This document shows, in pieces, positions 6,767 through 14,466 of a stretch of DNA of 64,000 nucleotides. The notes beneath the pieces were generated by a model. The model was not told the origin of the DNA. It saw only the letters and a program-made list of their open reading frames with translations, and ran no database searches. The stretch is from an uncultured Christensenellaceae bacterium (GTDB lineage Bacteria; Bacillota; Clostridia; Christensenellales; UBA3700): the NCBI GenBank assembly GCA_944380285.1, contig CALWGZ010000003.1:124001-188000 (forward strand), in the 5' to 3' direction. How positions within the stretch are numbered: position 1 is the first letter of the stretch; each line of letters begins with the position of its first letter. Position numbers and translations under genes: made by a program.

Positions 6767-9430
6767 TTACTGCTCTTCGATGTAGCGCGTGCTCATGTCC
6801 TCGGGCTTCACTCTCGGGTTGAGGATGTTCGCCTGCGCCGCCGCAAGTCTTGCGATCGGAACGCGGAAGGGCGAGCACGAGACATAGGTCAAGCCGATGT
6901 TGTGGCAGAACTCGATGGTCGACGGATCGCCGCCGTGTTCGCCGCAGATGCCGAGTTTGATGTCGGGACGGGTCTCTTTGCCGCCCTCGATCGCGATCTT
7001 CATCAGCTTGCCGACGCCGATTTGGTCGAGCTTGGCGAACGGGTCGGACTCGAAGATCTTCTTGTCGTAGTACTCGTTGAGGAACTTGCCGGCGTCGTCG
7101 CGCGAGAAGCCGTAGGTCATCTGCGTAAGGTCGTTGGTACCGAAGGAGAAGAACTCCGCCTCTTTGGCGATCTCGTCTGCGGTGAGCGCCGCCCTCGGGA
7201 TCTCGATCATCGTACCGATGTGGTATTCCATCTTGGTCTTGTTCTCGGCAAGGACAGCCTCGGCGGTCTTGACGATGACATCTTTGACGTATTTGAGCTC
7301 TTTGACGTCGCCGACGAGCGGGACCATGATCTCGGGAACGACCTTGATACCCTTCTTGCCGACGTTGATCGCCGCCTCGATGACCGCCCTTGTCTGCATC
7401 TCCGCGATCTCGGGATAGGTGATGGAAAGACGGCAGCCGCGGTGACCCATCATCGGGTTGAACTCGTGCAGGCTCTCGACGGTCGCCTTGACGTCCTCGA
7501 ACTTGAGACCCATGGTCTTGGCAAGCTCGGCGATCTCATCGTCCTTGTGCGGCACGAACTCGTGGAGCGGCGGGTCGAGGAAGCGGATGGTGACGGGTCT
7601 GCCCTGCAACGCGGTGTACAGCCCTTCAAAGTCGCTTCTCTGCATAGGCAGGATCTTGGCGAGAGCCTTTTTGCGCTCTTCGACGGTCTTGGAGCAGATC
7701 ATCTCTCTGACCGCGAGGATGCGATCCTCAGCGAAGAACATGTGCTCGGTACGGCAAAGTCCGATGCCCTCGGCGCCGAACTTGACCGCGACCTCTGCGT
7801 CGTGCGGAGTGTCGGCGTTGGTACGGACCTGCAAAGCCCTGTTCTTGTCAGCCCACTCCATGATCTTGGCGAAGTCGCCGGACACGGAAGCCTGCTCTGT
7901 CGGCAGCTCTTCGCCGTAGATAAATCCGGTGGAGCCGTCGAGGGAGATGTGGTCGTTTTGGGTGAACTTTTTGTCCTTGATCCAGAGGATCTTCTTCTCT
8001 TCGTCGATCTTGATGTCGGGGCAGCCGGCAACGCAGCAGGCGCCCATACCGCGGGCGACGACCGCCGCGTGAGAGGTCATACCGCCTCTTGCGGTGAGGA
8101 TGCCTTCCGCCGCATACATGCCCTCGATGTCCTCGGGAGAGGTCTCGAGACGGACGAGGACGACCTTTTCGCCGCTCTTATGACGGGCGACCGCCTCTTC
8201 TGCGGAGAAGGCGACCTTGCCGCAAGCCGCGCCCGGAGAAGCCGGGAGCCCCTTGGACAATTCTTTGGTCTTTTTGAGCACCGCGGGGTTGAACGTCGGG
8301 TGCAAAAGCGCGTCAAGCTGTTTGGGCTCGATCTTGAGCAGAGCTTCCTGCTTTGTGATCATGCCCTCGCTGACGAGGTCGCAGGCGATCTTTATCGCCG
8401 CCCTTGCGGTGCGCTTGCCGTTGCGGGTCTGCAACATATAGAGTTTGCCCTCTTCGATGGTGAACTCCATATCCTGCATATCGCGGTTGGCTTGCTCGAG
8501 CCTGTTTGCGATCTCGACAAATTGCTTGTAGACCTCGGGGTTGGTCTCTTTAAGGTGATCGATCGTCATCGGGGTGCGGATGCCGGCAACGACGTCCTCG
8601 CCCTGAGCGTTCATCAAATACTCGCCGAACAGTCTCTTCTCGCCGGTCGCGGGATCGCGGGTGAACGCAACGCCGGTACCGGAAGTGTCGCCCATATTGC
8701 CGAACACCATCGACTGCACGTTGACGGCGGTGCCCCAGCTGGAGGGGATGTCGTTCATGCGGCGATAGACGATCGCGCGGGGGTTGTTCCAGCTGCGGAA
8801 GACAGCTTTGACCGCCTCGATCAGCTGCACCTTGGGATCTTGCGGGAAGTCCTGTCCCTGATCCTCTTTGTAGAACTTCTTGAACTTGGCAATGAGCTCT
8901 TGCAGATCTTCCGCAGTGAGCTCGGTGTCCATCTTGACGCCCTTCTCCTCTTTGAGTTCGTCGATGATCTTCTCAAACGAAGACTTGGACGAGCCCATGA
9001 CGACGTCGGAGAACATCTGGATGAATCTGCGGTAGCAGTCATAGGCAAAGCGCGGATTGCCGGTCTTGCGTGCAAGCCCCTTGACCGACACGTCGTTGAG
9101 ACCGAGATTGAGGATGGTGTCCATCATGCCGGGCATCGAGGCGCGTGCGCCCGAACGGACGGAGACGAGGAAGGGGTTCTCTTCGTCGCCGAACTTCTTG
9201 CCGGCATCCTTCTCCACCTTTGCGAGCGCGTCGAAGATCTGTTCGATGATCTCGCCCGAGATGGTCTCGCCGTCATCGTAATATTTCGTGCATGCCTCGG
9301 TGGTGATGGTAAAGCCTTCGGGAACGGGCATGCCCCACGAAGTCATCTTGGCGAGGTTAGCGCCTTTGCCGCCGAACTTCGCCTTGTCGTCGCCGTCTGC
9401 CTCTTTGAAAAGATAGACGTATTTTGCCAT
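6767..9430 (-). CDS. ppdK: Pyruvate, phosphate dikinase
   Basis: Interconverts pyruvate, ATP and phosphate with phosphoenolpyruvate, AMP and pyrophosphate; in anaerobes it usually works in pyrophosphate-linked glycolysis or gluconeogenesis. The N-terminal ATP-grasp domain begins KFGGKGANLAKM. The swivelling phosphohistidine domain carries GGMTSHAAVVARGMG with the catalytic histidine near residue 455, and the C-terminal PEP/pyruvate TIM barrel shows FGTNDLTQMTYGFSRDD and ICGEHGGDP. The length of 887 is typical. AGGAGG lies 7 nt before the ATG. It has its own promoter and follows recO on the same strand, a common arrangement in Clostridia. I see no separate PPDK regulatory kinase gene here. Confidence 0.97.
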   Translation of the reverse strand: MAKYVYLFKEADGDDKAKFGGKGANLAKMTSWGMPVPEGFTITTEACTKYYDDGETISGEIIEQIFDALAKVEKDAGKKFGDEENPFLVSVRSGARASMPGMMDTILNLGLNDVSVKGLARKTGNPRFAYDCYRRFIQMFSDVVMGSSKSSFEKIIDELKEEKGVKMDTELTAEDLQELIAKFKKFYKEDQGQDFPQDPKVQLIEAVKAVFRSWNNPRAIVYRRMNDIPSSWGTAVNVQSMVFGNMGDTSGTGVAFTRDPATGEKRLFGEYLMNAQGEDVVAGIRTPMTIDHLKETNPEVYKQFVEIANRLEQANRDMQDMEFTIEEGKLYMLQTRNGKRTARAAIKIACDLVSEGMITKQEALLKIEPKQLDALLHPTFNPAVLKKTKELSKGLPASPGAACGKVAFSAEEAVARHKSGEKVVLVRLETSPEDIEGMYAAEGILTARGGMTSHAAVVARGMGACCVAGCPDIKIDEEKKILWIKDKKFTQNDHISLDGSTGFIYGEELPTEQASVSGDFAKIMEWADKNRALQVRTNADTPHDAEVAVKFGAEGIGLCRTEHMFFAEDRILAVREMICSKTVEERKKALAKILPMQRSDFEGLYTALQGRPVTIRFLDPPLHEFVPHKDDEIAELAKTMGLKFEDVKATVESLHEFNPMMGHRGCRLSITYPEIAEMQTRAVIEAAINVGKKGIKVVPEIMVPLVGDVKELKYVKDVIVKTAEAVLAENKTKMEYHIGTMIEIPRAALTADEIAKEAEFFSFGTNDLTQMTYGFSRDDAGKFLNEYYDKKIFESDPFAKLDQIGVGKLMKIAIEGGKETRPDIKLGICGEHGGDPSTIEFCHNIGLTYVSCSPFRVPIARLAAAQANILNPRVKPEDMSTRYIEEQ

Positions 9431-9472
9431 AATAAACCTCCTGAGAATTTGACTGTAGCTTACTACGTTTTT

Positions 9473-9502
9473 ATTTTACAAGACAGAGATATGTTTTGGC
9501 AA
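9473..9502 (-). promoter_or_regulatory. Probable ppdK promoter (TTGCCA-18-TAAAAT)
   Basis: TTGCCA and TAAAAT on the minus strand, 18 bases apart, give a leader of about 35 nt ending with the strong AGGAGG site of ppdK. It lies in the only AT-rich part of the recO-ppdK gap. Confidence 0.55.
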
Positions 9503-9596
9503 GCGAAATGCCCAAAAAATGACGTTAATTTTAAGACGCTCTACATTTGCGCGCACATATCCGCGCAAACGCGCCCGCTTCCGCCCGTGAGGCAGG

Positions 9597-10133
9597 TCAA
9601 AGCGCGTTGAGTTCGCGCAGAGAATTGAGTTTGATCCCCAACCTGTTTTCGAAATATTGGCGATATTTGGGCAAGGACAGGTCCGTCTTTCCGAAACCGA
9701 GCGCTTCGAGCGCACCCGCGATGAAGTTTTTGAGTTCCGCCGTGGGCTCGCAGCTCTTGTGAGCGAGGGTGTTGAGAGTGGTCAAAGCGAGAGTAAAAAG
9801 TGCGGGATCGAAGTTGTTTTCAACAGCCGTTTTGTCCATTATTTCGAGCACCGTTCCCGCGCAATAGAAAATCACGATGTCCCGCGTCACCTCAAAAAAT
9901 CCGTCATATTGTTCGCAGCCGGTGATCACCAAGCCGCCCTTGCCGGACGTCAATTGATAATTACCGAAACAAAAGGGAGAAGCGGCGAATTTGAGCTTCG
10001 CTTTGGGGCTTTTGCAGCCCTTGGCGACAGCGGTCAATCTGCCCTTCCCCGACGCATAGAGGGTGACAAGACGGTCGTTGTCTTTGTAGTCGATCGCTTT
10101 GAGACAAAGACAGTCCAAACTCACAATATCCAT
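9597..10133 (-). CDS. recO: DNA repair protein RecO (short form)
   Basis: A recombination mediator that helps RecR load RecA onto SSB-coated single strands. The N-terminal OB-fold begins in the typical way (DCLCLKAIDYKDNDRLVTLY) and the helical C-terminal part ends RLGIKLNSLREL. At 178 residues it is well below the family's usual 230-260, and the four-cysteine zinc site common in Firmicutes RecO between the OB and helical domains is absent. The GAGG-bearing start is 15 nt after yqzL, and era-yqzL-recO order supports the call. The paired recR is at 40.2-40.8 kb. Confidence 0.88.
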   Translation of the reverse strand: MDIVSLDCLCLKAIDYKDNDRLVTLYASGKGRLTAVAKGCKSPKAKLKFAASPFCFGNYQLTSGKGGLVITGCEQYDGFFEVTRDIVIFYCAGTVLEIMDKTAVENNFDPALFTLALTTLNTLAHKSCEPTAELKNFIAGALEALGFGKTDLSLPKYRQYFENRLGIKLNSLRELNAL

Positions 10134-10148
10134 AAAACCTCACCGAGG

Positions 10149-10253
10149 TCACCGCTCTTTCAGCCGCTTGTAAAGCAGGTAGTAACCTATCTTCCCCGTG
10201 GAGCGGAACAACCTTTGCAAAATCTCTTCGGTATCGCGTGTTTCGTCACCCAT
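10149..10253 (-). CDS. yqzL: YqzL-like microprotein (34 aa)
   Basis: A 34-residue frame beginning MGDETRDTEEILQ, with the core FRSTGKIGYYLLYK. This resembles the YqzL family, whose hallmark is a phenylalanine-rich start and a G-x-I-x-x-YLLYK ending. It lies exactly between era and recO, where Bacillus has yqzL, on the same strand with short gaps. There is no strong Shine-Dalgarno sequence before the ATG, although TATAAT overlaps the era stop codon. The function of the family is unknown to me. The call rests on both motif and synteny. Confidence 0.72.
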   Translation of the reverse strand: MGDETRDTEEILQRLFRSTGKIGYYLLYKRLKER

Positions 10254-10287
10254 ATCTATGTTGTGAACAAAACGCGCGCGAATTATA

Positions 10288-11178
10288 CTATATGTTCTTC
10301 TTGTCGTAGCCGAGGTCGCCGAGCACCGTGCCCGAATCGCGCCAATCGGGCTTGACTCGGACGTAGAGATTGAGGAAGACCTTGGCGTCGATCATGCGCT
10401 CGATGTCGCGGCGCGCCTCGGTGGAGATCTTCTTGATCTTTTCGCCGCCCTTGCCGATGACGATGGACTTGTGCGCCTGCTTTTCGCAGATGACGTCGCA
10501 GTCGATCTCGACCAGCCCGTCCTCCCTCTCCTCAAACTTGTTGACCGCGACGCCTATGCCGTACGGCACCTCGTCGCCGAGGAAGCGCAGCGCCTTTTCG
10601 CGGACTATCTCGGTGACCATAAAGCGCATGCTGCGGTCGGTGTAGAGGTCTTCGGAATAGTACCTCTCCCCTTCGGGCAACAGCTTTTTCAACACGTTCG
10701 CGACCTCGTCGACGCCCTTGCCTTTGAGCGCAGAGATTGGCACGATCGCGTCAATGCCCTTGACGTCTTTATACTTTGAAATGAGTTCGAAAATGCGCGC
10801 CTCGTCCACGCAGTCGCACTTGTTGACGACCAGCACGAACGGCGTCTTTGAGGCGGCGTACTTGGCGATGATCTCATCGTCGTGCGCGTCGGGACGCCTG
10901 TCGGCGGCGATGATGTAGAGTTCGATGTCAACGCCGTCGGTGGCGGCGTCGACGCTCTTCATCATAAACTCGGACAGCTTGTTGCGCGGCTTGTGTATGC
11001 CCGGCGTGTCCACCAAAACGGCTTGATAGTCCTCGCCGTTGACTATGCCTATGATGCGGTTGCGCGTAGTCTGCGGCTTTGCCGAAGTAATGCTGACCTT
11101 TTCGCCCACCAAGGCGTTGGTCAAAGTGGATTTACCTACGTTTGGCTTGCCTGTGACGGCAACGAATCCCGATCTCAC
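10288..11178 (-). CDS. era: GTPase Era, 16S rRNA-binding ribosome assembly factor
   Basis: A small essential GTPase that binds near the 3' end of 16S rRNA during 30S maturation. The G1 loop GKPNVGKS lies at residues 10-17, followed by switch sequences, DTPGIHKPRNKLSE (G3 and downstream), NKCD (G4) and a C-terminal KH domain containing VIGKGGEKIKKI. The start is GTG 11178: it overlaps the cdd stop as GTGA and has GGAGG seven bases upstream. The longer upstream frame lies inside cdd. About 296 residues is the normal length. Confidence 0.96.
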   Translation of the reverse strand: MRSGFVAVTGKPNVGKSTLTNALVGEKVSITSAKPQTTRNRIIGIVNGEDYQAVLVDTPGIHKPRNKLSEFMMKSVDAATDGVDIELYIIAADRRPDAHDDEIIAKYAASKTPFVLVVNKCDCVDEARIFELISKYKDVKGIDAIVPISALKGKGVDEVANVLKKLLPEGERYYSEDLYTDRSMRFMVTEIVREKALRFLGDEVPYGIGVAVNKFEEREDGLVEIDCDVICEKQAHKSIVIGKGGEKIKKISTEARRDIERMIDAKVFLNLYVRVKPDWRDSGTVLGDLGYDKKNI

Positions 11179-11570
11179 TTTTTGTCCTCCGATAGTGTGA
11201 ATGAATGCGGCAGCAATTCCGAGGCGGAAAACTCCTTGACCGCGCCACCTTTGCAGACGAAAATGCGGCAGTCCTTCGCCGCAAACTCGGCGACTACTTG
11301 ACGGCACGCGCCGCACGGAACAGGCTCGACGTCATCGGAATATACCGCGATCGCGTCTATGCTTTTCGCGCCGTCCGCCACCGCCGAAAACACCGCGGCG
11401 CGCTCCGCGCATACGGTCAAGCCGAAAGACGCGTTCTCGACGTTGCAGCCGCTGTAATATTTGCCGTTTGCGTACGCCGCCGCGCCGATCTTTACGCCGC
11501 TGTACCGCGCATAGGCATTGACCGCGGCGCGCCTTGCGGCGTCGATGAGCTTTTCGCAATCCAAACTCAT
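11175..11570 (-). CDS. cdd: Cytidine deaminase
   Basis: Deaminates cytidine and deoxycytidine to uridine forms in pyrimidine salvage. Zinc ligands and the proton-shuttling glutamate are in TVCAERAAVF and PCGACRQVVAEF, the homotetrameric CDA arrangement. About 131 residues is standard. ATG 11570 overlaps the ybeY stop as ATGA and has GAGGGAAG in front; the ORF extends further upstream only inside ybeY. In Bacillus dgkA lies between the ybeY homologue and cdd; here it is missing. Confidence 0.95.
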   Translation of the reverse strand: MSLDCEKLIDAARRAAVNAYARYSGVKIGAAAYANGKYYSGCNVENASFGLTVCAERAAVFSAVADGAKSIDAIAVYSDDVEPVPCGACRQVVAEFAAKDCRIFVCKGGAVKEFSASELLPHSFTLSEDKK

Positions 11571-12055
11571 ACTTCCCTCGTGACGCCGCACTCGGTGAGC
11601 GCCGCCTCTTCGACCGCCCTCATCTCCGCCTTTTGGTCGTCCGTCTCGTGATCGAAGCCGAACAGATGGCATAGCCCATGCACGAACAGATAGCAAAGCT
11701 CGCGTTCGAGCGAATGACCGTACTCCTCCGCCTGCTCCTCGGCGCGGCGGTGGCAGATGACGATGTCGCCCAGCATGAACAGCCCCGTCTCGGGGTCGCG
11801 GTCGTCCTCGTGCGCCGTCTCGTCGAACGGCAAAACTCCGTCCATGACCGGGAAACTGAGCACGTCGGTGACGCTGTCCACGCCTCTGTTCTCGGCGTTG
11901 AGCGTGTGGATCGTCTCTTCGTCGGTCAGCGTGACGTCGACCTCAAACACGTCTTCGACGCCCAATCTCGCGATCACCGCTCGATAGAGTTCCGAAAAAC
12001 GCTTTTGCACGCCGCTGCCGGCAAGCCCGGTCTCATCGTAAAAGTTCGCGCTCAT
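11567..12055 (-). CDS. ybeY: Endoribonuclease YbeY
   Basis: A zinc-dependent RNase that acts in 16S rRNA 3'-end maturation and ribosome quality control. The signature H-x3-H-x5-H is present as HGLCHLFGFDH near residue 128, and an upstream VTDVLSFP motif is typical. The length of 162 is normal. Start and stop both overlap neighbours by 4 nt (pgpH upstream, cdd downstream), so translation is probably coupled through the cluster. Confidence 0.95.
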   Translation of the reverse strand: MSANFYDETGLAGSGVQKRFSELYRAVIARLGVEDVFEVDVTLTDEETIHTLNAENRGVDSVTDVLSFPVMDGVLPFDETAHEDDRDPETGLFMLGDIVICHRRAEEQAEEYGHSLERELCYLFVHGLCHLFGFDHETDDQKAEMRAVEEAALTECGVTREV

Positions 12056-13509
12056 CTCCTCTCCTTCGCCTTTGCGTAGTCGATGCGCTTGTGCATCGTA
12101 AACGGCACAATGCGGCAGATGGTCTGCTTGATCGTCGTGAGATCCTTCATTGTCAGGCGGCAGTCGTTGAGCTGCCCCTCGAGAATCTTGTCGTTGATGA
12201 CCTTGTCCACCTTCTCTTCCATCTCTTCGTAATCTGTCGGCGGCTTGGCGCGGAACATCGCCTCAAAGATGTCGCACAGCATGATCAGCGCGCTGTATTT
12301 CGTCGACGGGATGGGGCCGTCGTAACGATACTCCTTTTCGTCCACGCCCTTAGCGCGCTCGCCGGTGATGTATTTCGCCTTCATGAAGAAGTAGCCGACC
12401 GCGCCGTCGCCGTGGTGTTCGAGCGCCGCCTTGACTATCTCTTCGGGCATATGCATCTCTTTGAGCATCTCCGCGCCCGCCTTGGTGTGGCGGGTGATCA
12501 TGCTCGCGCTGACCTCGGGGATGAGATCGTCGTGCGGATTGTAGCCGTCCGTCTGATTTTCGACGAAAAATTGCGGGTTTTTGAGCTTGCCGACGTCGTG
12601 ATAATACGCGCACGCCCTCGCCATGAAGGGATTGACTCCGATCGCGATCGCGCAGCTTTCGGCGAGGTTTGCGACCGCCATGCAGTGACTGAGCGTGCCC
12701 GGCGCCTCTTCGCTGAGGCGTTTGAGCAACGGCTGGCGCAGCGAGATCAACTCTTCGAGGCTGAAATCCGTCCACACGTTGGCGATGCGCTCATAGAGCG
12801 GCAGACTTGCGGTCATGATCGCGATCGAGATGAGGTTGCCCACTCCCGAATAGAGCGCGTTCTGCAAGACTACGGACACGTCCGTGCTGTATATCAGCGA
12901 CAGCAGCGCGCTGAACGGCGACATGATCAGCGCGACGATCACCGCGCCCCATGTCAATTTGAAGCGCGAATATCTGCGCCTGATCAGGAAGATCATCGCA
13001 AAGCCCGACACCGCCGCCGCAATGCATCCGAAGATCATCTCGGGCAATATGGTCACGCCCTCGGCGGCGTTGTTTGCCGCGCAGACGATCATCAGCGACG
13101 CGAACGCGGCAATGATCGTAGACATCAGACCCGTCCTGATCTTGATCAAGATGCCGACCGTAAGCGCGACGCACGCGAGCGGCATCGCGAACGAATTCAA
13201 AAATCCCGCCGCCAAACAGGACAAGATTATCCCGGCGGCGACGGTGAAGTAGACGATCGAAAGCAATTTCTGGAAAGGCAGCGAATCCACCTCTCCCGAA
13301 TTGACTATGTAGCGCAGATAGACGTAAAGCACCGCGAACAGCACGAACACGCCCACCGAAGTGGCGGCGAGCGTCTCGGCATACGCGCCTATGTGCAGCG
13401 TCCTCAGCGACAGCATCAGCCCTCCGACCGCGAGCACGGCGGAGACGACCAGCAAAACCGCAAGCGTCAAAATCGTAAAGCCGATATTCTTTTTCGTTTG
13501 TTTGTCCAT
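12052..13509 (-). CDS. pgpH: PgpH-like 7TM-HD phosphohydrolase lacking the extracellular domain
   Basis: A membrane HD-domain phosphodiesterase; the family hydrolyses cyclic di-AMP. The C-terminal HD domain is intact: LSHCMAVANLAE, then the metal-binding HDVGK near residue 305 and further histidines in LEHHGDG. Upstream there are about seven or eight hydrophobic helices. At 485 residues it is much shorter than the usual 700 or so, because the first helix (about 10-32) runs almost directly into the next, leaving no room for the large extracytoplasmic 7TMR-HDED sensor domain. ATG 13509 shares its A with the phoH stop (TGATG) and has AAGGAG before it; the TTG one codon upstream is too close to the ribosome-binding site. 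Confidence 0.9.
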   Translation of the reverse strand: MDKQTKKNIGFTILTLAVLLVVSAVLAVGGLMLSLRTLHIGAYAETLAATSVGVFVLFAVLYVYLRYIVNSGEVDSLPFQKLLSIVYFTVAAGIILSCLAAGFLNSFAMPLACVALTVGILIKIRTGLMSTIIAAFASLMIVCAANNAAEGVTILPEMIFGCIAAAVSGFAMIFLIRRRYSRFKLTWGAVIVALIMSPFSALLSLIYSTDVSVVLQNALYSGVGNLISIAIMTASLPLYERIANVWTDFSLEELISLRQPLLKRLSEEAPGTLSHCMAVANLAESCAIAIGVNPFMARACAYYHDVGKLKNPQFFVENQTDGYNPHDDLIPEVSASMITRHTKAGAEMLKEMHMPEEIVKAALEHHGDGAVGYFFMKAKYITGERAKGVDEKEYRYDGPIPSTKYSALIMLCDIFEAMFRAKPPTDYEEMEEKVDKVINDKILEGQLNDCRLTMKDLTTIKQTICRIVPFTMHKRIDYAKAKERR

Positions 13510-14465
13510 CAAGACTCCTTGCCCTTCGCCTCGGCGTCATACGCTTCTACTATTGCCTGTACCAGCGGATGCCTGACGACGTCGGACGACTTGAGCGTCA
13601 CCGTTTCGATCCCCTCTATGCCGGAAAGCAGGCGCGATGCATGCACCAAGCCCGACTGCTTGTCCGACGGAAGGTCGACCTGAGTGACGTCTCCCGTCAC
13701 CACTATTTTACTGCCTTCACCCATTCGGGTCAAGAACATTTTCATCTGTTCGCGCGTCGCGTTCTGCGCCTCGTCCAGAATTATGAACGAGTCGGACAGC
13801 GTCCTGCCGCGCATATACGCGAGCGGAGCGACCTCGACAACGCCCTTTTCCTGCGCACGGGCGAAGGAATCCGCGCCCATCATCTCGAGCAGAGCGTCGG
13901 TCAGCGGTTTGAGATAGGGGTCTACCTTCGCCTCGAGATCGCCCGGCAAAAAACCGAGCTTCTCGCCCGCCTCGACCGCGGGGCGCGCCAAGACTATCCT
14001 AGACACCTTTTTGTCACGCAGCGCGTTGCACGCGAGCGCGACAGCGAGATAGGTCTTTCCCGTACCGGCGGGGCCTATGCCGAACACGATCGTGTTGCGC
14101 TCAATGCTGCGCACATAGCAGGCTTGTCCGTACGTCTTGGCTCGGACGGGCTTGCCTGCGGCGGTGTAGGCGATCACGCGCGTCAACTCGTCGATCTTGT
14201 GCGCGCTGTCGTGCGCGACGCACTCGGCGGCGAGATCGATATACGCCTTGTCTATCGAATGAGTCGCGCTCTTTTCGAGCAGCAGCTCGATCGTCGCGGC
14301 GGCGAGCTCAACGGCGTTTTGATCGTCGCCCTTGACCTTGATGCCTCCGCCTGCGGCGGCGATCCCGACTCCGAACAACTTGCGCAAATATGCGACGTTG
14401 CAATCGAGATTGCCGAACAGCGCGATCATCGACGCGGCGTTCTTCACTTCTATCGTCTTTTCTAT
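13509..14465 (-). CDS. phoH: PhoH-family ATPase, probable AUA start
   Basis: A cytoplasmic P-loop ATPase of the PhoH/YbeZ family, functionally linked to YbeY and RNA metabolism. Walker A is GPAGTGKT (near residue 131), and FIILDEAQNA follows as Walker B. The first canonical start is GTG 14447, but it has no ribosome-binding site. A GGAGG at 14476-14472 is six bases before an in-frame ATA at 14465, one base after the yqfD stop. Reading from ATA adds six codons and gives an N-terminus reading EKTIEVKN, as expected for PhoH homologues. I therefore place the start at ATA; a one-base sequencing or strain difference from ATG would look the same. Confidence 0.88.
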   Translation of the reverse strand: MEKTIEVKNAASMIALFGNLDCNVAYLRKLFGVGIAAAGGGIKVKGDDQNAVELAAATIELLLEKSATHSIDKAYIDLAAECVAHDSAHKIDELTRVIAYTAAGKPVRAKTYGQACYVRSIERNTIVFGIGPAGTGKTYLAVALACNALRDKKVSRIVLARPAVEAGEKLGFLPGDLEAKVDPYLKPLTDALLEMMGADSFARAQEKGVVEVAPLAYMRGRTLSDSFIILDEAQNATREQMKMFLTRMGEGSKIVVTGDVTQVDLPSDKQSGLVHASRLLSGIEGIETVTLKSSDVVRHPLVQAIVEAYDAEAKGKES

Positions 14466-14466
14466 G

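Noticed and set aside
6500..9610. A 1036-codon plus-strand frame opposite ppdK
   Set aside because: Antisense to the complete ppdK gene, low-complexity Asp/Leu/Val composition and no start signals; a shadow frame.
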